A stretch of 64,000 nucleotides of DNA, taken from positions 1 through 64,000 of the forward strand of contig NZ_JAGHMH010000004.1 of the NCBI RefSeq assembly GCF_017741935.1, read 5' to 3'. How positions within the stretch are numbered: the stretch's first letter is position 1; each line of letters starts with the position of its first letter. The stretch comes from Rhizobium sp. 16-449-1b. GTDB taxonomy: Bacteria > Pseudomonadota > Alphaproteobacteria > Rhizobiales > Rhizobiaceae. Below, one piece after another: positions 26,461 through 36,191 of the stretch. Below the pieces are notes generated by a model that saw only the letters and a program-made list of their open reading frames with translations, made no database searches and had not been told where the DNA came from. Position numbers and translations under genes: made by a program.

Positions 26461-26885
26461 GTCTCTTGTCTCCTTTGCGCGATGAAATTTCCAGCGCTCA
26501 TGACTGACATGCCAAAGGCGCTCACTGCGGGATGCCGGAAATGGCGGTCGTTGCTGACGATCAAGGTGGCTCCGGCTGCCAGGGCGCACTCGATGTAGAT
26601 GTCGTCCTTCGGATCAGCGAGGAACGGCCTGAAGTGAAACCACGGCGAGACGAGCACAGCCTTGCTGAACACCGCATCGAGCAAGATGTCGATCTTACTC
26701 TCGCTGAGCCAGGGAGCCTTGCCGAGAATGCCCGGCCGCTTCAGCACATCTTCATACTCCAGCGCCACCGCCGGCGACAAAGCGAAGGCGACACCACCAG
26801 TAAGCATCTCGCGCACAAGCTGATGCGAGGCGCCTTTCGAGGATCGCAAAGCCGAAACCATGACATTAGCATCAACGACGATCAT
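26457..26885 (-). CDS. PIN-domain toxin
   Basis: A 142-residue PIN ribonuclease of the family annotated as putative toxin component. Acidic active-site residues are visible: Asp5 (IVVDANVMVSALRSS), Glu in LEYEDVLKRPGI, Asp in LADPKDDIYIECAL and Asp in IVSNDRHF. The ATG at 26885 is chosen because the next upstream start, at 26906, falls inside the 22-base inverted repeat that looks like the operator. PIN toxins cut tRNA or rRNA; the target here is unknown. Confidence 0.8.
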   Translation of the reverse strand: MIVVDANVMVSALRSSKGASHQLVREMLTGGVAFALSPAVALEYEDVLKRPGILGKAPWLSESKIDILLDAVFSKAVLVSPWFHFRPFLADPKDDIYIECALAAGATLIVSNDRHFRHPAVSAFGMSVMSAGNFIAQRRQET

Positions 26886-26894
26886 GGCGGTTAT

Positions 26895-26916
26895 ATGATA
26901 TCGCATGTGATATCAT
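26895..26916. promoter_or_regulatory. Operator of the PIN/RHH module
   Basis: ATGATATC (26895-26902) and GATATCAT (26909-26916) are perfect 8-base inverse repeats with a 6-base spacer, starting 10 bases before the PIN start codon. This position and symmetry fit autorepression by the ribbon-helix-helix antitoxin. Confidence 0.65.
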
Positions 26917-27052
26917 GTCAAGACATGCCGATCTCGCCATTCAGCGGCCTCAGCGCTTGCGCCCAGCCCTGCAACATGATCATGAAAGCCCAAACGCCCA
27001 CCCGTCGCCATTCGAAAGCGCCCACCATGCAGACCACCGAGCCCAGCGCGAC

Positions 27053-27493
27053 ATGACCACGCTTGCAGCCTATGCCGGCCTCTTCGCCATCTCGCTGATC
27101 GCGGCCACCATCCTGCCCGCGCAGTCGGAAGCCGGCCTCGTCGCGCTCATTCTCTCCGGGCAATATTCCACGCTGCTGCTCGTCGTGGTCGCCAGCCTCG
27201 GCAATATCCTCGGTTCGCTGGTCAACTGGCTGCTCGGCATCGGCATCGAGCGCTTTCGCCACAAGCGGTGGTTTCCGGTGGGGGAGGTGGCGCTCGATCG
27301 GGCGCAGCGTTGGTATCGGCGGTATGGGAAGTGGTCGCTGCTGGCAAGCTGGCTGCCCATCGTCGGCGATCCCATCACCGTCGTTGCCGGCGTCATGCGT
27401 GAGCCGCTGCCGGTCTTTCTGCTTCTGGTGACGATCGCCAAGACCGCGCGTTACGCGGTCCTGGCGGTGATCACCTTGGGCATTGTCGGCTGA
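27053..27493 (+). CDS. YqaA/DedA-family membrane protein
   Basis: A 146-residue membrane protein with the YqaA arrangement: FAISLIAATILPAQSEAGLVALI helix, then ASLGNILGSLVNWLLGIGIERF and the conserved LLASWLPIVGDPITVVAGVMRE block before the last helix. The SNARE-associated/DedA superfamily includes lipid scramblases and transporters; for this short branch no role is established. The ATG at 27053 lacks a clear ribosome site; upstream codons give no membrane or conserved sequence. Convergent with glyS, with 7 bases between the stops. Confidence 0.82.
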   Translation: MTTLAAYAGLFAISLIAATILPAQSEAGLVALILSGQYSTLLLVVVASLGNILGSLVNWLLGIGIERFRHKRWFPVGEVALDRAQRWYRRYGKWSLLASWLPIVGDPITVVAGVMREPLPVFLLLVTIAKTARYAVLAVITLGIVG

Positions 27494-27500
27494 TTAAGGA

Positions 27501-29678
27501 TCAGCCGGCGATCTTCGAGAAGTCGGCGACGGTGCCGGTGGCTTCGCGGATGAGGCGCAGCAGCGCCAGACGGTTGGCGCGGATCGCCGCGTCCTCGTCG
27601 TTGACGAGCACGTCGGTGAAGAAGCGGTCGACGGGCGCGCGCAGCGTCGAAAGTGCCGCCATCGCCGAGCGGAAATCTTCCTTCTCGATCGCGCCGGATG
27701 CCTCGGCCGAAACCGTCTTGATCGCCGCGAAAAGCTCCTTCTCGGCGTCGAGCTTCAGAAGCGCATCCGAAACGCCATCGGCGACCACGGTGCCCTTCTT
27801 CTCCTCGGCGGCCAGCAGCTGCACGGCGCGCTTGGTGCCGGCAAGCAGGTTCTTGCCATCCTCGGAGCTGACGAAGGCCGTCAGCGCCTCGACGCGGCGG
27901 GCGACCATGCGCAGATCGTCCGTCTCGGGCGTCAGCACCGCGTCGATCAGGTCGTGGCGGGCGCCCTGGTCGCGCAGATAGACCTTCAGGCGGTCATGGA
28001 AGAACGACAAGAGATCGAGCTGGCGCGACATGTCGTCGGCGGCAACCGTATTGCCGATATCCATGTCGATGCGCGCCATGTGGCTGACGATGCGCGGCAG
28101 AAGTGTCAGGTGCACGCCGCGCTCCAGGATGATGCGGATGACGCCGAGCGCAGCACGGCGGAGCGCAAAGGGGTCCTTGGAGCCCGTCGGCTTTTCGTCA
28201 ACGGCCCAGAAGCCGATCAGCGTATCGAGCTTGTCGGCAAGCGCCACCGTGATGGCCACCTTCTCCTGCGGCAGCTGGTCGGACGGGCCCTGCGGCTTGT
28301 AATGCTCCTCGATCGCGGTCGAGACCACGGCCTCTTCGCCCTGCAGAACGGCGTACTTGCGGCCCATCACGCCCTGCAGCTCGGGGAATTCGCCGACAGC
28401 TTCGGTGCGCAGATCCGCCTTGGCGAGAACTACGGCGCGATCGACCAGCTTGTAGTCGGCACCAGCGGGGAAGGCGACCTTGGCGGCCATGGCGCGGATG
28501 CGCTCCACCCGCTCGCCCTGCGTGCCGAGCTTCGCATGGAAGGTGACGTTCAGCGCATCGAGCTTGGCCATGCGCTGGTCGAGCGGCTTCTTCAGGTCGA
28601 GGCTGAACTTCTTGGCCGAAGCCTCCAGCGTCTCGAGATCCGGCAGATCACCCTGGTCGCGCTTCCAGAAGTGCAGCGCGTCGGAAAGACGGGCGCGCAC
28701 GACCTTGCCGTTGCCATGGATGATTTCCTTGCCGCCATCCGTCGCTTCGATGTTCGATACGAGGATGAAATTGTTCGAAAGCGTCTCTTCGCCCGGTTTG
28801 CGGGTGACGAAGCATTTCTGGTTGGTCTTGATCGTCAGCCGGATGATCTCTGACGGGATCGAAAGATAGGCTTCCTCGAAGCTGCCCATCAGCACCTGCG
28901 GCCATTCGACGAGGCCCGAGACCTCTTCCAGCAGGCCTTCGTCCTCGACAAGCTCGAGGCCGTTCGCGAATGCGACGTCGCGCGCGTCGTGCAGGATGAT
29001 GTCCTTGCGGCGCTCGGCGTCGAGGATGACCTTGGCCTTCTCCAGGCTCGAGACGTAATCGTCGAAGCGCTTGACCGTGATCGCCTCGGGCGCATGGAAG
29101 CGGTGGCCGTAGGTGATGTTGGAGGCGACGATGCCGGAGATTTCGAACGGGATGACCGTCGTTTCCTCATGCTCGGTGCCGAAAAGGCAGACGATCGACT
29201 GCAGCGGCCGCACCCAGCGCAGCGAGCCCGGCTGCGACGAGGCCTTGCCCCAGCGCATCGGCTTCGGCCAGGGGAAGTCGCGGATGATCGAAGGCATCAC
29301 CTCGGCGATGATCTCCTCGGCGCTGCGGCCGGTCTTGGAGATGATCGCGACGTAGAAATCGCCCTTCTTCGGGTCGCTCTGCACCTGCGCCTCGGAAATC
29401 GAGGACAGACCAGCCGCGCGCAAAAAGCCTTCGATCGCCTTTTCGTTGGCGTCGGTGCGCGGGCCCTTGCGTTCCTCGCGCACATCGGCGGAGCGGGCGG
29501 TCAGCCCGCGAATGTCGAGCGTCAGCCGGCGCGGCGTCCAGTATTCCCTGGCACCCTCATAGGAAAGTCCCGCCTCGACGAGCGCGTCGGTCACAAGCTT
29601 CCTCAGATCGCCGGCAGCCTTGCGCTGCAGGCGGGCCGGGATCTCTTCGGAGCGGAGTTCTAACAGCAGATCGGGCAT
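27501..29678 (-). CDS. glyS: Glycyl-tRNA synthetase beta subunit
   Basis: A 725-residue beta subunit that binds tRNA-Gly for the alpha2beta2 enzyme. It opens with [21 protein letters not shown], the family's usual first strand, and contains RFHAPEAI, the HD-like [21 protein letters not shown] block and [27 protein letters not shown]. The C-terminal third is the anticodon-binding DALR-like helical domain. It is about 10 kb from glyQ and on the opposite strand, an unusual separation for a pair usually adjacent. Confidence 0.97.
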   Translation of the reverse strand: MPDLLLELRSEEIPARLQRKAAGDLRKLVTDALVEAGLSYEGAREYWTPRRLTLDIRGLTARSADVREERKGPRTDANEKAIEGFLRAAGLSSISEAQVQSDPKKGDFYVAIISKTGRSAEEIIAEVMPSIIRDFPWPKPMRWGKASSQPGSLRWVRPLQSIVCLFGTEHEETTVIPFEISGIVASNITYGHRFHAPEAITVKRFDDYVSSLEKAKVILDAERRKDIILHDARDVAFANGLELVEDEGLLEEVSGLVEWPQVLMGSFEEAYLSIPSEIIRLTIKTNQKCFVTRKPGEETLSNNFILVSNIEATDGGKEIIHGNGKVVRARLSDALHFWKRDQGDLPDLETLEASAKKFSLDLKKPLDQRMAKLDALNVTFHAKLGTQGERVERIRAMAAKVAFPAGADYKLVDRAVVLAKADLRTEAVGEFPELQGVMGRKYAVLQGEEAVVSTAIEEHYKPQGPSDQLPQEKVAITVALADKLDTLIGFWAVDEKPTGSKDPFALRRAALGVIRIILERGVHLTLLPRIVSHMARIDMDIGNTVAADDMSRQLDLLSFFHDRLKVYLRDQGARHDLIDAVLTPETDDLRMVARRVEALTAFVSSEDGKNLLAGTKRAVQLLAAEEKKGTVVADGVSDALLKLDAEKELFAAIKTVSAEASGAIEKEDFRSAMAALSTLRAPVDRFFTDVLVNDEDAAIRANRLALLRLIREATGTVADFSKIAG

Positions 29679-30015
29679 GTCACTTTCCTTGCCTCCACGG
29701 GGAAGGCGCTACCTTGCGGGTCTGAAAACGGTCGCCTCTGCTAGCAAAGAATGGCGCAGGTTTACAAGCTGCAAAAGCGGGATGGAGCGGGCGGGGAGGG
29801 GATTTGGGTAACCGGAGTGCCTTTCGGCAGCCTTAGATGTTCGGAAACAGGCTCCGCCTCGCGGTCGAATAGCAATGTCGTCTATCGGCGCGAAGCAGCC
29901 GTCAATGTCTTGTGGTGGCGTATCAACTGTGATTACAACTTGACTCGAACGTAAGCTGGACGCCCGGTACTTTCAGTTCCGTGACCCCTCTCTCGCCGAG
30001 TGTTCGAGAAGACAT
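29679..30015. other. Gap between glyS and the FMN reductase
   Basis: 337 bases. It holds the glyS promoter region and, from about 29820, a switch to lower GC that continues into the reductase gene. Short open frames here have no ribosome site or recognisable sequence. No gene is supported. Confidence 0.55.
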
Positions 30016-30609
30016 ATGAGTAGTCGTTCTAACGCGCTGAAGATCACCATCCTGTCATGTAGCCTTGACCCGCAAAGCCGTAGCTATGTTCTCGCGCGAG
30101 AGACGGAGCGTCTTCTGCAAGTGCGTGGGCACGACCCACATTTGATCGATCTTCGAAGTATCTCCCTGCCAAACTTCGACAACGCGGATTGCTACTCTCA
30201 TCCCGCATATCTGCAGATGCATGATGCAATTCGAAATGCCGACGGAGTTGTACTGTCGGTTCCAATTTATAATTGGTCGATTGGAAGCGCTGCCAAGAAT
30301 CTCATTGAGCTGACAGGCGCTACGGGGGACGGAGAAAGGACTGCGGCATGGTTCGATCAGGTCGTGACCTTCCTCTGCTCGGGGGGCTTACCTCATAGCT
30401 ACATGGCCTATTCCTCAACCGCCATGTCACTGATGTTGGATTTCAAGTGCGTGCTAAATCCCTATGTCGTCTATGCTACGACGCGCGACTGGAACGGAGA
30501 CAAGCTGGCAGACTCACTCTCTGCACGGCTCAATAAAACGTTGGAAGTAAAGCTTGAACTCGCATCACTTCTGAAAGCGCGCCGATATAAGTCGGAATGG
30601 GAGATTTAA
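30016..30609 (+). CDS. NADPH-dependent FMN reductase family protein
   Basis: A 197-residue flavodoxin-like protein. It begins KITILSCSLDPQSRSYVLAR, the phosphate loop of FMN reductases (usually GSxRxxS), and has the second FMN contact PIYNWSIGSAAKNLIELTGA and TFLCSGGLPHSY. Members reduce FMN, quinones or azo compounds with NAD(P)H. The gene is AT-richer than its neighbours (third positions often A or T), which suggests transfer. The ATG at 30016 follows GAGAAG by 4 bases. The substrate is unknown. Confidence 0.75.
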   Translation: MSSRSNALKITILSCSLDPQSRSYVLARETERLLQVRGHDPHLIDLRSISLPNFDNADCYSHPAYLQMHDAIRNADGVVLSVPIYNWSIGSAAKNLIELTGATGDGERTAAWFDQVVTFLCSGGLPHSYMAYSSTAMSLMLDFKCVLNPYVVYATTRDWNGDKLADSLSARLNKTLEVKLELASLLKARRYKSEWEI

Positions 30610-30805
30610 ACTCCATCACGAAACGCCATAACGACGAGTCAGAGCGAATAGATGGCAATGACCGTTTCTGGCGCGTAGCGTCCCGGCCTTTACCCGTTGT
30701 GCCCCGATCATCGCCCCACTTCCGCTGTGGAAACCCATCTCCATCCTTGCCTTGCCGCTTTTCGCCGCTATGGTCCGCCACCTCAATTGAAACGCAGGAA
30801 CCATC

Positions 30806-33115
30806 ATGGCCGCTGATATCCGCATGCTCTCCGCAGTCATCGCCTCCGAGATCAATGCCCGGCCCGAGCAGGCGAAGGCCGCGATCGAGTTGCTGGATGA
30901 GGGCGCGACCGTGCCGTTCATCGCGCGTTACCGCAAGGAAGTGACCGGCGGCCTGGATGATACGCAGCTGCGCGATCTATCCGAACGCCTCGTCTATCTG
31001 CGCGAGCTCGAAGCTCGCCGTGATACGATCGTGGAATCCATCTCGGGCCAGGGCAAGATGAGCGACGAGCTGATGGCAAGGCTCAAGGGCGCCGCCACCA
31101 AGGCCGAGCTCGAGGATCTCTATCTGCCCTACAAGCCGAAGCGCCGCACCCGCGCCGAGATCGCCCGCGAGCGCGGCCTCGGTCCGCTCGCCGAAGCGAT
31201 CCTTGCCGACCGCGCCAAGGAGCCGGCAACGCTGGCGGAAGCCTATATCACCGCTGATGTCCCCGATGTGAAGACGGCGCTGGAAGGCGCGCGCGATATC
31301 GTCGCCGAAGGCATCGCCGAAAATGCCGACCTGCTCGGCAAGCTGCGCGCCCATATGCGCGGTGCGGCGCTGTTGAAGGCCAAGGTGGTCGATGGCAAGC
31401 AGGCGGCAGGCGAAAAGTTTTCCGATTATTTCGATCATTCCGAACGCTGGGCAACGGCCCCCGGCCACCGTGCGCTCGCCATGCTGCGCGGCTGGAACGA
31501 GGAAGTGCTGACGCTGACGATCGAGGCCGACGCCGAGACAGCCTCGCCGAACAAGCCGGTCGAGCGCATGATCGCTGCCGCCTACGAGATCGGCAACAGC
31601 CGCCCAGGCGATCGCTGGCTGATGGAGGTCGCCAGCTGGACATGGCGCGTGAAGCTCTCCATGTCGCTGTCGCTCGACCTGATGCGCGAGCTGCGCGAAC
31701 GCGCCGAGGAAGAGGCGATCCATGTCTTCGCCCGCAATCTGAAGGACCTGCTCCTCGCAGCCCCCGCCGGCTCGCGCCCGACCATGGGCCTTGATCCGGG
31801 TATCCGCACCGGCGTCAAGGTCGCCGTCACCGATGCCACGGGCAAGGTGGTCGCGACATCGACCGTCTATCCCTTCCAGCCCCGCAACGACGTGCGCGGT
31901 GCGCAGATCGAGCTCGCCTCGCTGATCCGCAAGCACAATGTCGAGCTGATCTCGATCGGCAACGGCACCGGCAGCCGTGAAACCGAAAAGCTGGTTGCCG
32001 ACATGCTGGCCGATCTGCCGGGCGCGAAACCCACCAAGGTCATCGTCTCGGAAGCCGGCGCCTCCGTCTATTCGGCATCCGCCACCGCCGCCGCCGAATT
32101 CCCCAATCTCGACGTGTCGCTGCGTGGCGCCGTCTCCATTGCGCGCCGCCTGCAGGACCCGCTGGCCGAGCTCGTCAAGATCGAGCCGAAGTCGATCGGC
32201 GTCGGTCAGTACCAGCACGATGTCGACCAGCAGAAGCTGTCGCGCTCGCTCGATGCTGTGGTCGAAGACGCGGTGAATGCCGTCGGCGTCGATCTCAACA
32301 TGGCCTCCGTGCCGCTGCTCGCCCGTGTCTCCGGCCTTGGAACCTCGATCGCCGAAGCCATCGTCAGGCATCGCGACGAGACCGGACGCTTCGAGACCCG
32401 CCGCGATCTCCTGAAGGTCGCGCGCCTCGGCCAGCGCACCTTCGAGCAATGCGCCGGCTTCCTGCGCATCCGCGACGGCAAGGAGCCGCTCGACGCCTCC
32501 TCGGTCCACCCGGAGGCCTACGGCGTCGCCAAGAAGATCGTTGCCGCCTGCGGCCGCGACCTGCGCACGCTGATGGGTGACAGCGCGGTGCTGAAATCGG
32601 TCGATCCGCGCCAGTTCATCGACGACAAGTTCGGCCTTCCGACGGTCAAGGACATCCTGTCCGAGCTGGAAAAGCCCGGCCGCGACCCGCGCCCGAGCTT
32701 CAAGACCGCGACCTTCGCGGAAGGGATCAACGAGATCTCCGACCTGAAGCCGGGCATGACGCTTGAGGGAACGGTAACCAACGTTGCCGCCTTCGGCGCC
32801 TTCGTCGATATTGGCGTCCACCAGGACGGTCTGGTGCACGTCTCGCAGCTCGCCGACCGCTTCGTCAAAGATCCTCACGAAGTTGTGAAAGCCGGCGATG
32901 TGGTCAAGGTTCGCGTCGTCGAGGTCGATGCAAAACGCAAGCGCATCGCCCTTTCCATGCGCAAGGATGACGGCGCGGGAGCCCCTGCGCCACGCGGCGA
33001 AACCCGTTCAAATCCAGCCCCTCGCGGCGGAAACGAGCGGCGCTCTTCGAGCCCCAAGCAGGAGAGCCAGGGGGCATTCGGCGCAGCACTCGCCGAGGCC
33101 ATGAAGCGAAAATAA
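30806..33115 (+). CDS. tex: Tex-family RNA-binding protein
   Basis: A 769-residue Tex protein. Visible parts in order: N-terminal helix-turn-helix region ([20 protein letters not shown], about 38-60), YqgF/RNase H-like fold with [16 protein letters not shown] near residue 327, helix-hairpin-helix block [17 protein letters not shown] near 507, and a C-terminal S1 RNA-binding domain [21 protein letters not shown] near 648 onward, then a basic Gly/Pro tail. Tex proteins bind nucleic acid and influence transcription and toxin gene expression in some bacteria; the exact role is unsettled. Followed by a hairpin. Confidence 0.95.
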   Translation: MAADIRMLSAVIASEINARPEQAKAAIELLDEGATVPFIARYRKEVTGGLDDTQLRDLSERLVYLRELEARRDTIVESISGQGKMSDELMARLKGAATKAELEDLYLPYKPKRRTRAEIARERGLGPLAEAILADRAKEPATLAEAYITADVPDVKTALEGARDIVAEGIAENADLLGKLRAHMRGAALLKAKVVDGKQAAGEKFSDYFDHSERWATAPGHRALAMLRGWNEEVLTLTIEADAETASPNKPVERMIAAAYEIGNSRPGDRWLMEVASWTWRVKLSMSLSLDLMRELRERAEEEAIHVFARNLKDLLLAAPAGSRPTMGLDPGIRTGVKVAVTDATGKVVATSTVYPFQPRNDVRGAQIELASLIRKHNVELISIGNGTGSRETEKLVADMLADLPGAKPTKVIVSEAGASVYSASATAAAEFPNLDVSLRGAVSIARRLQDPLAELVKIEPKSIGVGQYQHDVDQQKLSRSLDAVVEDAVNAVGVDLNMASVPLLARVSGLGTSIAEAIVRHRDETGRFETRRDLLKVARLGQRTFEQCAGFLRIRDGKEPLDASSVHPEAYGVAKKIVAACGRDLRTLMGDSAVLKSVDPRQFIDDKFGLPTVKDILSELEKPGRDPRPSFKTATFAEGINEISDLKPGMTLEGTVTNVAAFGAFVDIGVHQDGLVHVSQLADRFVKDPHEVVKAGDVVKVRVVEVDAKRKRIALSMRKDDGAGAPAPRGETRSNPAPRGGNERRSSSPKQESQGAFGAALAEAMKRK

Positions 33116-33146
33116 GGGTTTACGGATAAGCATTGCAGAAATGTCA

Positions 33147-33173
33147 CACTTCGGCAGCCTTGTTGCCGAAGTG
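33147..33173 (+). terminator. Hairpin between tex and cfa
   Basis: Perfect 10-base arms CACTTCGGCA (33147-33156) and TGCCGAAGTG (33164-33173) around a 7-base loop. No T run follows, so it may be a terminator or an RNA element in the cfa leader. Confidence 0.4.
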
Positions 33174-33248
33174 CCAAATACGGCGCTTGTAAGGCAGGCC
33201 AGACGGCCTAAGTTGACTGGATTCCTGTCACATTGCGAGGCCTTACTT

Positions 33249-34508
33249 ATGGCGTCGGCTTTCTTATCGATTGTCCAAAAAATCATCCGCAAGGGTAACC
33301 TTAAGCTCACACTCGCCAATGGCGAGACACACACCATCGGGGACGGCACCGGAGATCTCGTTGCCGCCCGCGTTGCCGACGAGGAGGCGGAGCGACTGAT
33401 CCGCCGCGACCCCACCCTCAAGCTCGGCGAAATGTACATGGATGGTCGGTTCATTCTGGAACAAGGCAACATCTACGATTTCCTGGCCCTGGTGAAACAG
33501 AACACCACCAACGAAATCTTCGATATCCCGATGGCGGCCCTCCTGATCGGCCGCATCGCCCTGCAGCAGCTGAAGAGCCGTCTGCCCGTCAATCACAACA
33601 AGCGCAACGTTGCCCATCACTACGATCTGTCGGAAAAGCTGTTCGAGCTCTTTCTCGATGAGGACTGGCAATATTCCTGTGCCTATTACAATCCGCCGGG
33701 CATCAGCCTGGAGGAGGCGCAGGTCGCCAAGAAGCGCCACATCGCCGCCAAGCTCCTGCTTCAGCCCAACCAGCGCGCGCTGGAAATCGGCTCCGGCTGG
33801 GGTGGCATGGGCATGTATCTGACGGAGTCCACACCGGGGCTCGATCTCACCGGCATCACGCTCAGCGAGGAGCAGCTGAAGATCTCGCGCGAGCGGGCGC
33901 AAAAGCGTGGTCTCACCGACCGGCTGCGCTTCGAGCTGCAGGACTACCGCACGATGAAGGGTCAGAAGTTCGACCGCATCGTCTCCGTCGGCATGTTCGA
34001 GCATGTCGGCATCGGCAATTTCGGCAACTTCTTCCGCAAGGTGCACGAGCTGCTAGCCGATGACGGCGTCATGGTGCTGCATTCGATCGCCCGCCCGAAG
34101 CCGAGCTTCGGCACCAACGCCTTCATCGAGAAGTACATCTTCCCGCAGGGCTATATCCCCTCGATCGGCGAAACGCTGCCGGCCATCGAAAAGGCGAACC
34201 TGCTGGTGCGCGACGTCGAGGTCCTGCCGCTGCACTATGCCTACACGCTGCGCCATTGGCGCGAGCGTTTCGTGGCGCGCAAGGCGGAAGCCGTGGCGCT
34301 TTATGACGAACGCTTCTTCCGCATGTGGGAGTTCTATCTGGCCGGCTCCGAAATGGGCTTCCGCTGGGACGAGCTTTTCATCATGCAGATCCAGATTTCC
34401 AAGAACCAGTATTCCACCCCCGACAATCGCGACTATATCGCCGCGAACGAGGCGAAGCTGAAGGAATTCGAGGCAACGCGTCCGCCGCTCGAAAAGGTCA
34501 TTCTCTGA
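33249..34508 (+). CDS. cfa: Cyclopropane-fatty-acyl-phospholipid synthase
   Basis: A 419-residue enzyme that adds a methylene from SAM across double bonds of membrane lipids. NVAHHYDLSEKLFELFLDEDWQYSCAYY is diagnostic; the SAM motif ALEIGSGWGGMGMYL lies near residue 177, and GMFEHVGIGNFGNFF and QGYIPSIGE follow as expected. ATG at 33249 is preceded by GCGAGG with 8-base spacing; frame upstream to 33141 is not conserved-looking and crosses a hairpin. Cyclopropane lipids raise acid and stress tolerance. Confidence 0.95.
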   Translation: MASAFLSIVQKIIRKGNLKLTLANGETHTIGDGTGDLVAARVADEEAERLIRRDPTLKLGEMYMDGRFILEQGNIYDFLALVKQNTTNEIFDIPMAALLIGRIALQQLKSRLPVNHNKRNVAHHYDLSEKLFELFLDEDWQYSCAYYNPPGISLEEAQVAKKRHIAAKLLLQPNQRALEIGSGWGGMGMYLTESTPGLDLTGITLSEEQLKISRERAQKRGLTDRLRFELQDYRTMKGQKFDRIVSVGMFEHVGIGNFGNFFRKVHELLADDGVMVLHSIARPKPSFGTNAFIEKYIFPQGYIPSIGETLPAIEKANLLVRDVEVLPLHYAYTLRHWRERFVARKAEAVALYDERFFRMWEFYLAGSEMGFRWDELFIMQIQISKNQYSTPDNRDYIAANEAKLKEFEATRPPLEKVIL

Positions 34509-34515
34509 CTTGACG

Positions 34516-34546
34516 AAAAGGCGCGGCGACACCCGCGCCTTTTTTA
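34516..34546 (+). terminator. Intrinsic terminator of cfa
   Basis: Arms AAAAGGCGCGG (34516-34526) and CCGCGCCTTTT (34533-34543) are perfect, with a 6-base loop and a T6 run. Confidence 0.92.
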
Positions 34547-34578
34547 TTCCCGCTGTTTCATTTTGAAAGGGTTGCGAG

Positions 34579-35157
34579 ATGAGCGGTGCCTATCCCGAGA
34601 TCACGCTGGTGCGCCACGGCGAGACCGAATGGAGCCTATCCGGCCGCCACACCGGCCGCAGCGATATTCCGCTGACCGAAAACGGCGAAGCCGCCGCCAG
34701 CCGCCTCGGCCCGCGCCTTCAGGGAGTGACCGTCGCTGAAGTCTGGTCGAGCCCCTCCCAGCGCGCCCGCAACACCTGCCGCCTTGCCGGCTTCGGCGAG
34801 CGGGTGGTGGTCAAGGACGACCTCGCCGAATGGGACTACGGCGCCTACGAGGGCATCAAGACTAAAGAAATCCTGGCCAACCGCCCCGGCTGGCAACTCT
34901 TCCGCGACGGCTGCCCGGATGGCGAGACCACCGCCGACGTCGGCGCCCGCGCCGACCGCATCATCGCCGCGATCCGCTCGGTGAACGCCCCGATCCTGAT
35001 TTTCTCCTCCTCCCACTTCCTGCGCGTGCTCGCCGCTCGCTGGCTGGGATTGCCGCCGGAGGGCGGCGCGCATTTCGTGCTGGATACGACAAGCGTCAGC
35101 GTGTTGGGGTATGAGCATGATTTGACGGAGCCGGTGATCCGGCGGTGGAATGGGTAG
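34579..35157 (+). CDS. Histidine phosphatase (phosphoglycerate mutase-like) family protein
   Basis: A 192-residue branch-1 histidine phosphatase. The catalytic RHG motif is in ITLVRHGETEWSLSGRHTGRSDIPL, followed by AEVWSSPSQRARNTCRLAG, the Glu-containing EWDYGAYEGI block and the second active-site His in FSSSHFLRVLAARWLG. Substrates in this family vary (sugar phosphates, phosphoproteins, alpha-ribazole phosphate), and no neighbour tells which. ATG at 34579 follows GAAAGGG. Confidence 0.88.
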   Translation: MSGAYPEITLVRHGETEWSLSGRHTGRSDIPLTENGEAAASRLGPRLQGVTVAEVWSSPSQRARNTCRLAGFGERVVVKDDLAEWDYGAYEGIKTKEILANRPGWQLFRDGCPDGETTADVGARADRIIAAIRSVNAPILIFSSSHFLRVLAARWLGLPPEGGAHFVLDTTSVSVLGYEHDLTEPVIRRWNG

Positions 35158-35218
35158 GGTGCGGCTAAGCCCCACCATCCCGCTTGACCCACCATCCTCC
35201 ACGTCGCTAGATGGCCGC

Positions 35219-36178
35219 ATGCAACAGATCGACGGAATCAACGGGCGCGTTGCGGATGCGCCGTCCAACAACTGGGTTTACCGGGTGCTGCCGCCATGGC
35301 TGTGGCCATATGCGCAGCTGGCGCGCTGGGATCGGCCGATCGGCTGGCAGCTGCTGCTTTGGCCGTGCTTCTGGTCGGCGGCGATGGCGGCCAATGCGGC
35401 TGTTCATGTGGGGCTCTTTTCCGGCGGTCAGCTGATCTGGCATCTGGTGCTCTATTTCATCGGCTCCGTCGCCATGCGCGGCGCCGGCTGCACCTATAAC
35501 GATCTCGTCGATCACAAGATCGATATGAAGGTGGCGCGCACCCGTTCGCGGCCGCTGCCGGCGGGTCGCGTCAGCCGTCGGCAGGCGAAGACTTTCATCG
35601 TCCTGCAGGCGCTGGTCGGCTTGCTGGTGCTTCTGCAATTCAACTGGTTCGCCGTCATTCTCGGCATTGCCTCGCTCGGCTTCGTCGCCCTTTATCCCTT
35701 TGCGAAGCGGTTTACCAACTGGCCGCAATTCTTTCTCGGGCTTGCCTTTTGCTGGGGTGCGCTGATGGGCTGGGCCGGCATCTTCGGTGCTTTGGCCCTA
35801 GCGCCGGTCCTGCTTTATGCCGCTGCGATCCTATGGACGATCGGTTACGACACGATCTATGCCCATCAGGACAAGGAAGACGACGAACTGATCGGTATCG
35901 GCTCGACGGCGTTGCTCTTCGACCGCAACACGCGCGGCTGGCTGATCGGCCTTTATGGCGCGATGCTGATCCTGATGCTTCTGGCCTTCATCCTCGCCGG
36001 CGTCGGTCTCTTCGCCTATGTCGGCGTCCTCGTCGCCGCCTCGATGCTGGGCTGGCAGATCGTTACACTCGACATCGACGATCCGGAAAAGTGCCTCGTG
36101 CTGTTCAAGTCGAACAACCGCGTCGGCATGGTCATCTTCGCTGGCCTGTTCCTGTCGCTGCTCTTCGTGCTGCCATAG
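35219..36178 (+). CDS. ubiA: 4-hydroxybenzoate polyprenyltransferase (UbiA family)
   Basis: A 319-residue membrane prenyltransferase, seven or eight helices, that attaches the polyprenyl chain to 4-hydroxybenzoate in ubiquinone synthesis. The two Mg-diphosphate motifs are clear: NDLVDHKIDMKVARTRSRPL (near residues 94-113) and YDTIYAHQDKEDD. PYAQLARWDRPIGWQLLLWP is the usual N-terminal block. I start at the ATG at 35219, which gives MQQIDGINGRVADAPS; an ATG at 35150 overlaps the phosphatase gene. It uses the product of the polyprenyl synthase at 10571-11611. Confidence 0.92.
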   Translation: MQQIDGINGRVADAPSNNWVYRVLPPWLWPYAQLARWDRPIGWQLLLWPCFWSAAMAANAAVHVGLFSGGQLIWHLVLYFIGSVAMRGAGCTYNDLVDHKIDMKVARTRSRPLPAGRVSRRQAKTFIVLQALVGLLVLLQFNWFAVILGIASLGFVALYPFAKRFTNWPQFFLGLAFCWGALMGWAGIFGALALAPVLLYAAAILWTIGYDTIYAHQDKEDDELIGIGSTALLFDRNTRGWLIGLYGAMLILMLLAFILAGVGLFAYVGVLVAASMLGWQIVTLDIDDPEKCLVLFKSNNRVGMVIFAGLFLSLLFVLP

Positions 36179-36191
36179 GTCGCCAACCTTC

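Noticed and set aside
26044..26598. Plus-strand 184-residue frame over the PIN/RHH locus
   Set aside because: It runs antisense to both genes of the module and has no coding features of its own.
29751..29954. 67-residue open frame upstream of the FMN reductase
   Set aside because: No ribosome site, odd composition and no recognisable motif; probably chance in a low-GC gap.
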